A stretch of 64,000 nucleotides of DNA from an uncultured Bacteroidales bacterium (GTDB lineage Bacteria; Bacteroidota; Bacteroidia; Bacteroidales; F082), in assembly GCA_900317055.1 (NCBI GenBank), contig ONFF01000019.1, positions 56,734 through 120,733 of the forward strand. The letters run 5' to 3'. Made by a program: the position numbers and the translations under genes. The notes under the pieces are model-generated. The model ran no database searches, had not been told where the DNA came from, and saw nothing but the letters and a program-made list of their open reading frames with translations. Positions 27,454 to 35,290 of the stretch are shown piece after piece; within the stretch, counting starts at the first letter, position 1; each line of letters opens with the position of its first letter.

Positions 27454-27480
27454 TATGGTTTGGAGTTAGTCATTCTAGCC

Positions 27481-28935
27481 TTAGAAATAAAGGTCTCTCT
27501 CGCCCTTCTTGATGCGCTCGATACGGCTCTTCAACTCGTCCAAGAACTTCGGGTCGACATTCTTGAAGTTGTTCTCGATGCACTTCCAACCTTTGGCAGC
27601 GACTTCAGGAGTGGCATAATCCACCAGATACTCGCTCAAAGTGAGGATGGCATTCGGCGTGCAGTAGCGCTTGATGAAGCCCGGCACGCTGAACTCCATG
27701 AAGTGTTCGCCCGTGCGGCCCAAACGGTAGCAAGCGGTGCAGAAGCTCGGGATGAAATCGTGGTCGAGGAGCTTGTCGATGATGTCGCCCAAAGAGCGGT
27801 CGTCACCAATCTTGAACTGTTCGCGGTGGAGGTTCTGGTCCTCCTGCTTGTCGCTGTTCTTCTCCTCTTCCTCGTGGTGGTATTTGTAGTCACCAATCTG
27901 CAGGTTGGTGCCACCATCGATTTGCGAGATGCCGTATTCGATGGCCTTGGCTCGGAAGGCGGCGTCCTCACGGGCGGTCAGGATCATGCCCGTGTAAGGC
28001 ACGGCCAGACGGAAGATGGCAATGATCTTCTCGAAGGTGTCGTCGTCGACAAAATATTTCTTGTCGATGTTCAGGCCCGAAGCGTCTTTGATACGCGGGA
28101 ATGAGATGGTGTGCGGACCCACGTTGAAGCAAGCCTCCAGGTGGTTGGTGTGACGGATCATGGCCAACACCTCGTAACGCCAGTCGTACAAGCCAAAGAG
28201 GATACCGAGACCATTGTCGTCGATGCCGGCCTGCTGAGCGCGGTCCATCGAGGTAAGGCGGTAGTTGTAATCGCCCTTCTTGGTATTAATGGGGTGGTAT
28301 TCGTTGTAAATCTCGGGGCAATAGGTCTCCTGGAAGATCTGATAAGTGCCGATGCCTGCCTCTTTCACGATGCGGAAGCCTTCCACATCCAAAGGAGCGG
28401 CGTTGATGTTGACACGACGGATGCTGCCCTTTCCTTTCTTGGTGGCGTAGGTCACCTTCACGGTGTGAGCGATGTACTCGGGCGAATATTTCGGCGACTC
28501 GCCATAAACGAGGATGAGGCGTTTCTGGCCGTCGTCTTCAAGAGCCTCCACATTGCGGATGAGTTCTTCATCGGTCAGCGTGGTGCGAATCTGCTCCTTG
28601 TTGGAGGAACGGAATCCGCAATACACGCAGTTGTTGACGCAATAGTTGCCTACATATAGCGGGGCAAACAGCACGATACGGTTGCCATAGATGCGGCGTT
28701 TCAGCTCGCGGGCGCCTTCCTTGATCTCTTCCACCAGCGCGGGATCGGTGGTGTTGACGAGGACGGCGGTCTCCTCCATCGTCAGGCGGTTCTTATCCAA
28801 CGACTTTTGGATGATTTCGTGCACACGCTCAGGGGTGCTCTTGGTGTTGTTGATGTAGTCCCAAATCTCTTCCGAGGAGATAAACGGGCGGTTGGGCTCG
28901 TCGGGGATACGACATTTTTCGGGATGGAATTGCAT
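27481..28935 (-). CDS. hydG: HydG, [FeFe]-hydrogenase H-cluster radical SAM maturase
   Basis: Splits tyrosine to give the CO and CN ligands of the hydrogenase H-cluster. 484 residues from the ATG at 28933-28935 (MQFHPEKCRIPDE). Radical-SAM cluster motif CVNNCVYC at Cys99, Cys103, Cys106; the C-terminal auxiliary cluster motif CTAC...RYC is also complete. ThiH/BATS-type domain between. A longer upstream frame would run through the repeat at 28973-29035 and is rejected. It follows the TM1266-type gene by 80 bases and is probably cotranscribed with it. HydE and the hydrogenase itself are not in the window; HydF lies 8.4 kb away. Confidence 0.97.
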   Translation of the reverse strand: MQFHPEKCRIPDEPNRPFISSEEIWDYINNTKSTPERVHEIIQKSLDKNRLTMEETAVLVNTTDPALVEEIKEGARELKRRIYGNRIVLFAPLYVGNYCVNNCVYCGFRSSNKEQIRTTLTDEELIRNVEALEDDGQKRLILVYGESPKYSPEYIAHTVKVTYATKKGKGSIRRVNINAAPLDVEGFRIVKEAGIGTYQIFQETYCPEIYNEYHPINTKKGDYNYRLTSMDRAQQAGIDDNGLGILFGLYDWRYEVLAMIRHTNHLEACFNVGPHTISFPRIKDASGLNIDKKYFVDDDTFEKIIAIFRLAVPYTGMILTAREDAAFRAKAIEYGISQIDGGTNLQIGDYKYHHEEEEKNSDKQEDQNLHREQFKIGDDRSLGDIIDKLLDHDFIPSFCTACYRLGRTGEHFMEFSVPGFIKRYCTPNAILTLSEYLVDYATPEVAAKGWKCIENNFKNVDPKFLDELKSRIERIKKGERDLYF

Positions 28936-28972
28936 ATCAGTTTTTAGTTTTAAGTTGTTGTTCAAGTTTATT

Positions 28973-29035
28973 TGACACGGGACACGGGACTTCGAGACTT
29001 CGAGACTCTTTGTCGTCACGCAGTCTCGTGTCCTT
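28973..29035. repeat. Inverted-repeat spacer between the TM1266-type gene and hydG
   Basis: GACACGGGAC and GGGACTTCGAGACT at the left, AGTCTCGTGTCC at the right; they can form an outer stem. Related in sequence and placement to 15597-15661 between groES and groEL. Its right end enters the last codons of the TM1266-type gene. Confidence 0.75.
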
Positions 29036-29267
29036 TTAATAGCGCCGACTTCACCTCGATGCCTTCGATGCGACCCAACTGGCCCGTGAGGGAACCAATC
29101 TCATCGGTGGTGCCTTCGAAAATGACGGAAATGATGCTGTAATTACCACGGGGAAAGCCTTGGCGGCAGATGATGATGCCTGCGTGACGGGATAGCACCG
29201 CGTTGACTTGTGGCGCGGCTTCACGGTTTCCCACATAAATAAGGACTGAGCCTATTCTCCTTTCCAT
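29016..29267 (-). CDS. TM1266 family putative regulator of the iron-only hydrogenase system
   Basis: 83 residues, a NikR/ACT-like ferredoxin fold without a DNA-binding domain: RRIGSVLIYVGNREAAPQVN, IIICRQGFPRGNYSIISVIFEG and GSLTGQLGRIEGIEVKSALLK are typical. The family is found almost only beside hydrogenase maturase genes (hydE/F/G), as here with hydG next. Its molecular role is not established. The last codons overlap the inverted-repeat spacer. Promoter candidate at 29365-29373. Confidence 0.9.
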   Translation of the reverse strand: MERRIGSVLIYVGNREAAPQVNAVLSRHAGIIICRQGFPRGNYSIISVIFEGTTDEIGSLTGQLGRIEGIEVKSALLKGHETA

Positions 29268-29364
29268 TTGAATGTCCTCCGGATCAGATGATTATGATTC
29301 CCGCAGCGGCCTTGATGTCAACGCGTCGTCTTCATCTCAGCGTGGTGCGGCTAGATTTGAGGCT

Positions 29365-29373
29365 GCAAAATTA
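29365..29373 (-). promoter_or_regulatory. -7 promoter element of the TM1266-type gene and hydG
   Basis: The minus strand reads TAATTTTGC, about 100 bases upstream of the ATG at 29267. Confidence 0.5.
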
Positions 29374-29423
29374 CTGATTTTTTTGTTGTGGGAAACAAAT
29401 CTGCCACAAATCTTAGAACAAAT

Positions 29424-29903
29424 TCAATACTCTACCTTGTCTTGTTTGGCTTCCCAGGCATGGAAAGTCTCAATGGCCTCTTCGCGTAGCAAAGGGATGA
29501 ACGGCACGGAGCGTTCTTCGATGTGCTGTTCCAACTCCCTGTAAATGAAGTCATCGGCGAAGTCGATGGCGGCGGCATCCTTTTTCGTGTTGCCGTAATA
29601 GATGCACTTGATATGCGCCCAATAGATGGCGCCCAGACACATGGGGCAAGGCTCGCAGGAGGTATAGATGACGCAGTCCGAAAGGTCGAAGGTGCCCAGT
29701 TTGCGGCAGGCCTGGCGGATGGTGTTCACCTCGGCATGGGCCGTGGGGTCGTTGTCGCGGGTGACGCTGTTCGAGCTGCCGGCGACAATTTCTCCGTCCT
29801 TCACGATGACGGCCCCGAAGGGACCGCCACCATTTTTCACGCTTTCATCGGCGAGGCGGATGGCCTCGCGCATAAAGGTTTTATCTTGTTCGGTGATGTT
29901 CAT
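29424..29903 (-). CDS. Nucleoside/guanine deaminase-like protein (CDA fold)
   Basis: 159 residues; zinc-dependent deaminase of the cytidine deaminase-like fold. Zinc and catalytic residues: His56-Ala-Glu58 and Cys86/Cys89 in the PCPMC motif. The start REAIRLADESVKNGGGPFGAVIVKDG and the end LREEAIETFHAWEAK fit the guanine deaminase (GuaD-type) branch better than tRNA adenosine deaminase TadA, which usually has a more basic N-terminus. Likely converts guanine to xanthine for purine salvage. Confidence 0.9.
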   Translation of the reverse strand: MNITEQDKTFMREAIRLADESVKNGGGPFGAVIVKDGEIVAGSSNSVTRDNDPTAHAEVNTIRQACRKLGTFDLSDCVIYTSCEPCPMCLGAIYWAHIKCIYYGNTKKDAAAIDFADDFIYRELEQHIEERSVPFIPLLREEAIETFHAWEAKQDKVEY

Positions 29904-29917
29904 ATTTGTTTGTGTTT

Positions 29918-29952
29918 GAAGCAGGGGTTGCGCTACGCTTCAACCCTGCTTA
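29918..29952. repeat. Inverted repeat between the GH89 gene and the deaminase gene
   Basis: AAGCAGGGgTTG and CAACCCTGCTT arms around a short loop, followed by GTCCCTACGGGAC (29962-29974). Lies downstream of the GH89 stop and upstream of the deaminase ATG; it could act as a weak terminator or be a REP-like element. Confidence 0.65.
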
Positions 29953-29982
29953 ATATCCGTTGTCCCTACGGGACTCCTTTAT

Positions 29983-32211
29983 TTATTTCCTATAGCGAGC
30001 TTCCAGCTCGGCGCGGTACTTGTCGGCAATTTCTTTAGCCAAAGCCACGCCATCACCTTCCGGCTCGGCGTTGAAAGTGCCGAAGCGCTCACGCCACCAT
30101 TGGCCTTCATATTTGCAAATGCGCTCGTGATAGGCCTTTTCGTCGAAGGGCTTTTTCGCATCGATGGCGGCATCCACATCTTTGAAGAATTCCTTCCAAC
30201 GATAGGCATAGTAGGTTGCGGTGAGACCTGCCCAAGCACGGCTGGCATATTCGTTGAGCAAGGCATCTTCCTCGCCCCATGTGGTGATGATATTGCGGGC
30301 GTTGCTCTCAAAGTAGTTCTTGTCCTCATCGGTGATGCCAATGGCCCTCGCGTCACGAATCCAACGGCCAACCAAGAATGCGCTTTCGGTAGCAAGAATC
30401 GCATCCGTGTCATCAAGGATGGAGGTCATGGTTTTCTCAATTTGACGCAGTGTTTCATAATCGCCTTCACGGTAGGCCTTCACATAATCTGCATAAAGGT
30501 CGCTGAAGTAGTTGCCCAGCAACTGTCTTGTAATATTGACAGCATCGAAGTGGCGCGTACGCGTGTTGCAGTCGGCAGCCAGCAAGTCGTCCAAGGCATC
30601 TAACAGGGTGATGTTGTTGTACTTATAGGTCGGAGCCACATAATACTGGCGGTATTCGTTGATATCGCCCATAGTCGGTCTTTGGTTGATGCGAACGGTC
30701 TGACCTGGCGAAGACACCTTATTATATACGCTGTCAGCCAACAAGGTCCAAGCGGCACGCATGGCTGGGTCTTCCTTGCCTGCCCGTTGGTCGGCAAGGC
30801 GCAGCACCCAAGCATCCACATCCTTGGTGAGCGGGTTGTCCCATGCCTTCTCGAAGACATACTCATACATGAAAGGGTTACAGTCGAAGCCCTCAAGCGT
30901 TGAGCCGATGCCAATGAAGTTGTCGCCACCTTTTTCAAAAGCCCTTTCGATTCTCACATTCACCGTGTCTAGGTTTCCCGCCAACATGGAGTTGCCACCA
31001 AAGTTTCCGAGATAGCACCAAATATAAGGAACGCCATAATATGAATTCGTGCGTTCCCACACGGGTTGCCGTTCACAGTAGTAGTCGAGCATGATATGTC
31101 TGTCTTTCGGCATGGAGGTGATGTAGGCCTCGATGCGATTGTCAACCTCCCAATACTGGCGTTCGTTCCAGAACAGCCATGCCATTTCAAGCCACTTGGC
31201 ATCAGGATCAGCGGCTTCGAGGGATTCATAGACCTGACGGCTCACGCGTGCGAGGTACTCAGGCTCCCAGCTGGGTGGAATCATCTCGTTGAAGATGTCA
31301 ATGCCATAGATATGGTCGGTGCCATAGAACTCTATCTCCTTCTCGATGAACTTCTTCTGGATTTCAGAATACAACTCGCACTCTGGGTCAAGGAACTTGC
31401 ACCAGCAAATGCTGTCAAAGCCTGCCCAGTCGCCCAAGGAAGCCAAAGGTGCATCGGGGTAAATCCTCGTAATGCAAGGCGGCACATGACCAGCAAAGCC
31501 AGGCAATACGGGCTTCATATTGAGTTCGCGCTCACGGGCAACGATTTGCTTTTGCAGTTCCTTTTGGTTCTCGAGCCATGACATAGGCAGCGGTCCACCC
31601 CAGCGGTCAATGTTCTGCATACGGTGCCAAGGCAAGTGCGCTGGCCCAGTGAAGTAACTTCGAATCTCCTCATCAGTAAGACCGAAGTCGCTCCATACCT
31701 CATACCACACGCTCTCTTGTCCCGTAATGGCCAAAGGCAAATTAATGCCATTGAGTGCCATCCAGTCGATGAAGTGCTCCCACTGCGACCAGTTCCACCA
31801 AGGCAAGGTGTAACCAAAAGTGCAGTAATTAAGGAAGAAGCGTTCGGGCACGCGAGCACTCAGACTCACCTTCTCAGGCACTGTCGGCATGGCGGCAGGA
31901 ATCTGCAAAGGTTCCTCTTTGAACCAAGAGTATTGCGCCATACAGTAGTATTTCAAGTAATGATTGAGGCCGACAGCCATACTGTTGGCGTTGTTGCCGC
32001 GAATAATAAGGCTCTTGCCCTTTGTCTCAATTTCGAAGCGATCGACAGTATCCGTCGTAAGTCGTTCGAGGACAATGTTTTCCGAATATTCGGGAACCAC
32101 ACGGTTCACCAGCCCGCGCATAGCAATGACTTCGGGATCGGTTTCGGCCTTCTTTGTGCAAGAAAAACACAACATGAGGCTTAAGAGGGTGATGAGGTAG
32201 AGTTTTTTCAT
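29983..32211 (-). CDS. GH89 alpha-N-acetylglucosaminidase lipoprotein
   Basis: 742 residues from the ATG at 32209-32211. Lipobox LMLCFSC. N-terminal small alpha/beta domain, then the NAGLU TIM-barrel (RFFLNYCTFGYTLPWWNWSQWEHFIDWM split over its first strands) and a C-terminal helical domain. Two conserved Glu-bearing stretches of the family are intact: YGIDIFNEMIPP and GIGSTLEGFDCNPFMYEYVF. The enzyme releases terminal alpha-GlcNAc, for example from gastric-type mucin or heparan fragments. An earlier in-frame ATG at 32307 is rejected because the promoter (32233-32241) lies between. Confidence 0.94.
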   Translation of the reverse strand: MKKLYLITLLSLMLCFSCTKKAETDPEVIAMRGLVNRVVPEYSENIVLERLTTDTVDRFEIETKGKSLIIRGNNANSMAVGLNHYLKYYCMAQYSWFKEEPLQIPAAMPTVPEKVSLSARVPERFFLNYCTFGYTLPWWNWSQWEHFIDWMALNGINLPLAITGQESVWYEVWSDFGLTDEEIRSYFTGPAHLPWHRMQNIDRWGGPLPMSWLENQKELQKQIVARERELNMKPVLPGFAGHVPPCITRIYPDAPLASLGDWAGFDSICWCKFLDPECELYSEIQKKFIEKEIEFYGTDHIYGIDIFNEMIPPSWEPEYLARVSRQVYESLEAADPDAKWLEMAWLFWNERQYWEVDNRIEAYITSMPKDRHIMLDYYCERQPVWERTNSYYGVPYIWCYLGNFGGNSMLAGNLDTVNVRIERAFEKGGDNFIGIGSTLEGFDCNPFMYEYVFEKAWDNPLTKDVDAWVLRLADQRAGKEDPAMRAAWTLLADSVYNKVSSPGQTVRINQRPTMGDINEYRQYYVAPTYKYNNITLLDALDDLLAADCNTRTRHFDAVNITRQLLGNYFSDLYADYVKAYREGDYETLRQIEKTMTSILDDTDAILATESAFLVGRWIRDARAIGITDEDKNYFESNARNIITTWGEEDALLNEYASRAWAGLTATYYAYRWKEFFKDVDAAIDAKKPFDEKAYHERICKYEGQWWRERFGTFNAEPEGDGVALAKEIADKYRAELEARYRK

Positions 32212-32232
32212 CGGATTAATAATTTGTTTGGG

Positions 32233-32289
32233 GCAAAAATAGTGTTTTTTCTGCAATAACGATTTATCGTAAATATTTTCTATTTTTGC
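32233..32289. promoter_or_regulatory. Divergent -7 elements for the GH89 gene and the RNase H gene
   Basis: 32233-32241 reads TATTTTTGC on the minus strand (GH89). 32281-32289 reads TATTTTTGC on the plus strand, only 4 bases before the RNase H ATG, implying a leaderless mRNA. Confidence 0.7.
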
Positions 32290-32293
32290 ACCC

Positions 32294-32935
32294 ATGTCGA
32301 AAAACAAGTTTTATGTCGTTTGGACAGGCCGAAACCCAGGTGTCTACAACCGTTGGGAGGACTGCAAGAAGGAGATAGAGGGCGTCAAAGGCGCCAAATA
32401 CAAAGGCTTCCCTGACCGCACGAGTGCCGAGACTGCCTTCAAGGATGGCCCTGACAACTATTGGGGCAAAGATGTGGCCCCATCTGTAGACCTTTCGAAG
32501 GCTAAGGAGCAACCTGTCAGTCCCGCCATTGCCGTGGATGCCGCTTGTTCGGGCAATCCAGGCAAAATGGAGTATCAAGGTGTGTTTGTAGATTTCGGAA
32601 CACAACCTGCCACGACTATTCAATTGTTTAAGAGTCCTGTTTTTGAGAACGGTACCAACAACATTGGTGAGTTTCTGGCCATTGTACATGCCTTGGCTTG
32701 GATGAAACAGAAACGCGTTCAATATCCCATCTACAGCGATTCAATTAATGCGCAACTCTGGATCAGACAGAAGAAATGCAAAACCAAGCTACAGCCAAAC
32801 CCTAAAAACGAGTATCTCTTCGAGCTCATCGCCCGAGCCGAAAAATGGCTGAACGAAAATGTAATTGAAGTGCCAATTATCAAATGGAAAACCGAAATTT
32901 GGGGTGAAATTCCCGCAGATTTTGGCAGAAAATAA
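32294..32935 (+). CDS. Ribonuclease HI with N-terminal viroplasmin-like (hybrid-binding) domain
   Basis: 213 residues. Residues 1-50 form the caulimovirus VI/hybrid-binding domain (KFYVVWTGRNPGVYNRWEDCKKEIEG, FKGFPD-type turn); the RNase H fold follows with the acidic residues in AVDAACSGNPG, TNNIGEFLAIVHAL and PIYSDSINAQLW. It degrades RNA in RNA-DNA hybrids during replication and R-loop removal. ATG at 32294 immediately after the promoter. Common architecture in Bacteroidota. Confidence 0.93.
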   Translation: MSKNKFYVVWTGRNPGVYNRWEDCKKEIEGVKGAKYKGFPDRTSAETAFKDGPDNYWGKDVAPSVDLSKAKEQPVSPAIAVDAACSGNPGKMEYQGVFVDFGTQPATTIQLFKSPVFENGTNNIGEFLAIVHALAWMKQKRVQYPIYSDSINAQLWIRQKKCKTKLQPNPKNEYLFELIARAEKWLNENVIEVPIIKWKTEIWGEIPADFGRK

Positions 32936-32988
32936 AAAAACACTATTTTTACCGCCCGAAACAATAGCTCGGTTAGCCCAATACAAGA

Positions 32989-33729
32989 ATGCTGAAATAC
33001 GATTCATATTATTTCCAATGCCCGCATTGCCAAGCCTGGCTCGAAGGTCGCAACCTGAAAGCCGAGATGGTCAATCAGTCTATCTTGTATTCCGATGGTA
33101 AGGTGTTGAATGACAACCTAATAACTACTCCACAAAAGATGATCATGTGTCCATCATGTGGGCACATTTTCTGGATTGAGCATCCCGTTGAGCCATTAAT
33201 CACCTATGAAAAACCCGACGCTGAAATCTATTCCTGGAACACTTGGCGTTTCTTCGGCATCAGTTTCTCGGACAACAAAGGGAAGATGGCTTTGATTAAT
33301 CACTACAAAACCTTCTTGAAAAAAAGCCATTACGACCCGAAGAAAGAGATTTACCTCCGCCGTTTTTTGTGGTGGGCTTACAACGACCTACACCGCAACC
33401 ACCAACATGTGCGTCTTAAGTACTTACTCAATGGTTTCATGAGTTTCGGTGTGTGGCACTGCAATCGTAAGATGATTCTTGAGGGCGAAAAACTATTCCT
33501 CAAGAACCACAAAGCTTTCACCGAAAATCTGCAACGGCTTTTGGCTTTGCTTGAGAAACACCCAGACGAACAGATCGACCTTGAGGTGCCAGAGATTTAC
33601 CGCGAGTTGCGTCAATTCGACAAAGCAAAAGAACTTTTGGACCAGGTAGGCAGCCGCACGCATTTCACCAACGAGATGCTGCGCCATTCCAAATGGAAAG
33701 ACTCCCGTGTGTTTATGGTCTCAGGATAA
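32989..33729 (+). CDS. Conserved-looking protein with two zinc-ribbon-like CxxC pairs
   Basis: 246 residues. No family recognised with confidence. Two CxxC motifs near the N-terminus (CPHC at about residues 11-14 and CPSC at about 54-57) suggest a zinc ribbon. The rest is helical and aromatic-rich (FLWWAYNDLHRNHQHVRL), with late repeated helix pairs such as EKLFLKNHKAFTENLQRLLALLE and EIYRELRQFDKAKELLDQVG that look TPR-like. Cytoplasmic: no signal peptide. It follows the RNase H gene by 53 bases on the same strand, with a weak promoter-like TATTTTTAC at 32944-32952. It could be a regulator or adaptor; this is a guess. Confidence 0.75.
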   Translation: MLKYDSYYFQCPHCQAWLEGRNLKAEMVNQSILYSDGKVLNDNLITTPQKMIMCPSCGHIFWIEHPVEPLITYEKPDAEIYSWNTWRFFGISFSDNKGKMALINHYKTFLKKSHYDPKKEIYLRRFLWWAYNDLHRNHQHVRLKYLLNGFMSFGVWHCNRKMILEGEKLFLKNHKAFTENLQRLLALLEKHPDEQIDLEVPEIYRELRQFDKAKELLDQVGSRTHFTNEMLRHSKWKDSRVFMVSG

Positions 33730-33730
33730 T

Positions 33731-33770
33731 AAAAAAAGAATGACCACTTTCGCGGTCATTCTTTTTTTTT
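33731..33770. terminator. Bidirectional intrinsic terminator
   Basis: Arms AAAAAAAGAATGACC (33731-33745) and GGTCATTCTTTTTTTTT (33754-33770) around an 8-base loop, between two convergent genes. Confidence 0.92.
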
Positions 33771-33782
33771 CGTTTCTTTCAA

Positions 33783-34352
33783 TTAGGGGTTCGGCACGTT
33801 AGGATTTTCCGGATCTTGCCAACCTGGCCAACCAGGAACTCCACCACCGACATGCCATTTATTTGTCATGCCACCATCGACAACAACTCTATATGTAACT
33901 CTGTGTGCATGAAAACGAGGCAATAACATCCATTCGGCAACTTGATGGCTCACTCCTAATTCAGCCATAATAGCTTGTATGGTACCTTCATCACCTTCCA
34001 AAGCACCAGAATATGGGCAAGAATTAGCTGACAAACCATAAATACATTCATTAACGCCAAAAGGTTCTCCTGCAGGAAGGTATGATTCATCAAAGTTTTC
34101 AGGGGTTTCTCCGAAATAATGATAATGAACATCTCCGTGATGTAGTTCTACATGGCAATAAGGACACACATATTCAGCGTTTTTGCCACTTACTTCTTCA
34201 TCAATCAGAGGATCATTCTCGGCGTTCTCAAGAACTGCCTTCCAATTTTGCTTCGGCACCTCATTATTCTTCTTGCATGAATCGAGGCATACGACAGATG
34301 CCAACATCAAGCCCGCCACTAATAATGGCATTAATAATCTTTTCTTCATCAT
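33783..34352 (-). CDS. Hypothetical lipoprotein with Cys/His-rich metal-binding-like motif
   Basis: 189 residues, not recognised. Lipoprotein signal (LASVVCLDSC, Cys about residue 26). The mature part contains CPYCHVELHHGDVHYH, then C and YGLSANSCPYSG, which together look like a metal site; the C-terminus is rich in Gly, Pro and Trp (GGGVPGWPGWQDPENP). AT-richer than its neighbours. Promoter at 34458-34466. It converges with the zinc-ribbon gene through a shared terminator. Start ATG at 34350-34352 (MMKKR; the second Met is equally possible). Confidence 0.72.
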   Translation of the reverse strand: MMKKRLLMPLLVAGLMLASVVCLDSCKKNNEVPKQNWKAVLENAENDPLIDEEVSGKNAEYVCPYCHVELHHGDVHYHYFGETPENFDESYLPAGEPFGVNECIYGLSANSCPYSGALEGDEGTIQAIMAELGVSHQVAEWMLLPRFHAHRVTYRVVVDGGMTNKWHVGGGVPGWPGWQDPENPNVPNP

Positions 34353-34457
34353 AGATTTATGTTTTTAATTGATTAATACTCAGTTATTTGATAATATCTT
34401 ATTGAATGTGAACCATTTCCGCTTCTACCAAGCGAATTTTTCATCCTATTCGACGCA

Positions 34458-34466
34458 GCAAAGATA
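34458..34466 (-). promoter_or_regulatory. -7 promoter element of the Cys/His lipoprotein gene
   Basis: The minus strand reads TATCTTTGC, about 106 bases upstream of the ATG. Confidence 0.6.
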
Positions 34467-34519
34467 AGTATATTTTTCAAATTGATTACTTTTTTTTCAT
34501 TTTTTTTAAACATAATCCA

Positions 34520-35290
34520 TTAATATCGATATTTCTTTCCAAGGAGATTGAACTGTAGGCAAAGCCCTACATTAGCATATTTGAAATCCTTTAAGCTGGC
34601 TTGCAGACGCAGATGCTGCCACAACAAGACATCAGTGCCAAGCAGAAACTCGTTGCCTGTGTATTCGGCCATCAGCCGCCACTGTGGGAAAAACGACGGT
34701 CTGAAAGTGATGCCTCCCACTATGCCGTTCCATTTGGCATTGTAACCACGTAAGAAGCGGCGATAAGCCACAGTCATGCCCAATTCATTTCCTGAAAAAG
34801 TGAATGTCTTAGTTGCTGCCACATACACATTCATGTAATACAGCTGAACATCTGGCCTATCTTTGAAAAAAACCGTAGTCAAGACATCGTTGCAGCCAAT
34901 GGCCACTGCAGGATAGTATTTACCTTCTTTCAATGGCTGTATTTTAATAGAAACATACCGGTCTTTACTCCATTGAATCTGTCCCGTCTGTTCATTAATA
35001 GCTCTTCTCCGTTCCGTGCACACATAGCTCATCTCCATCCAACTGAAGGGTGTCAGGGCAAGGTAATAGTCGAAAGTGTGGTATTTTTCTCCAAGATAGA
35101 GAAAACCCGTGTCGGGCATCATGGCCTTATTGAGGAAATGTGCGCCGATGAGCGCGTCTCCCTCATGGTTCATTTCGCCCGTGGGAATGTGTGCTAAACC
35201 CGAAGTGCCCGTATACTGTTGTGCCTGACCCACAAGTGGGAAGAGGCTCAAGGCCACAATTGCAATTAATCTATTAATAAGGTGTTTCAT
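34520..35290 (-). CDS. YjbH-type outer-membrane protein (exopolysaccharide-related)
   Basis: 256 residues. Signal peptide MKHLINRLIAIVALSLFPLVGQAQ, then TGTSGLAHIPTGEMNHEGDALIGAHFLN, the hallmark start of YjbH-like proteins, followed by amphipathic strands of a barrel (ALTPFSWMEMSYV). It ends in GKKYRY with alternating strands just before. YjbH proteins accompany exopolysaccharide export in other bacteria, but no polymerase or Wza-like gene is nearby. Its ATG overlaps the stop of the upstream gene (35287-35290), so the two are translationally coupled. Confidence 0.78.
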   Translation of the reverse strand: MKHLINRLIAIVALSLFPLVGQAQQYTGTSGLAHIPTGEMNHEGDALIGAHFLNKAMMPDTGFLYLGEKYHTFDYYLALTPFSWMEMSYVCTERRRAINEQTGQIQWSKDRYVSIKIQPLKEGKYYPAVAIGCNDVLTTVFFKDRPDVQLYYMNVYVAATKTFTFSGNELGMTVAYRRFLRGYNAKWNGIVGGITFRPSFFPQWRLMAEYTGNEFLLGTDVLLWQHLRLQASLKDFKYANVGLCLQFNLLGKKYRY

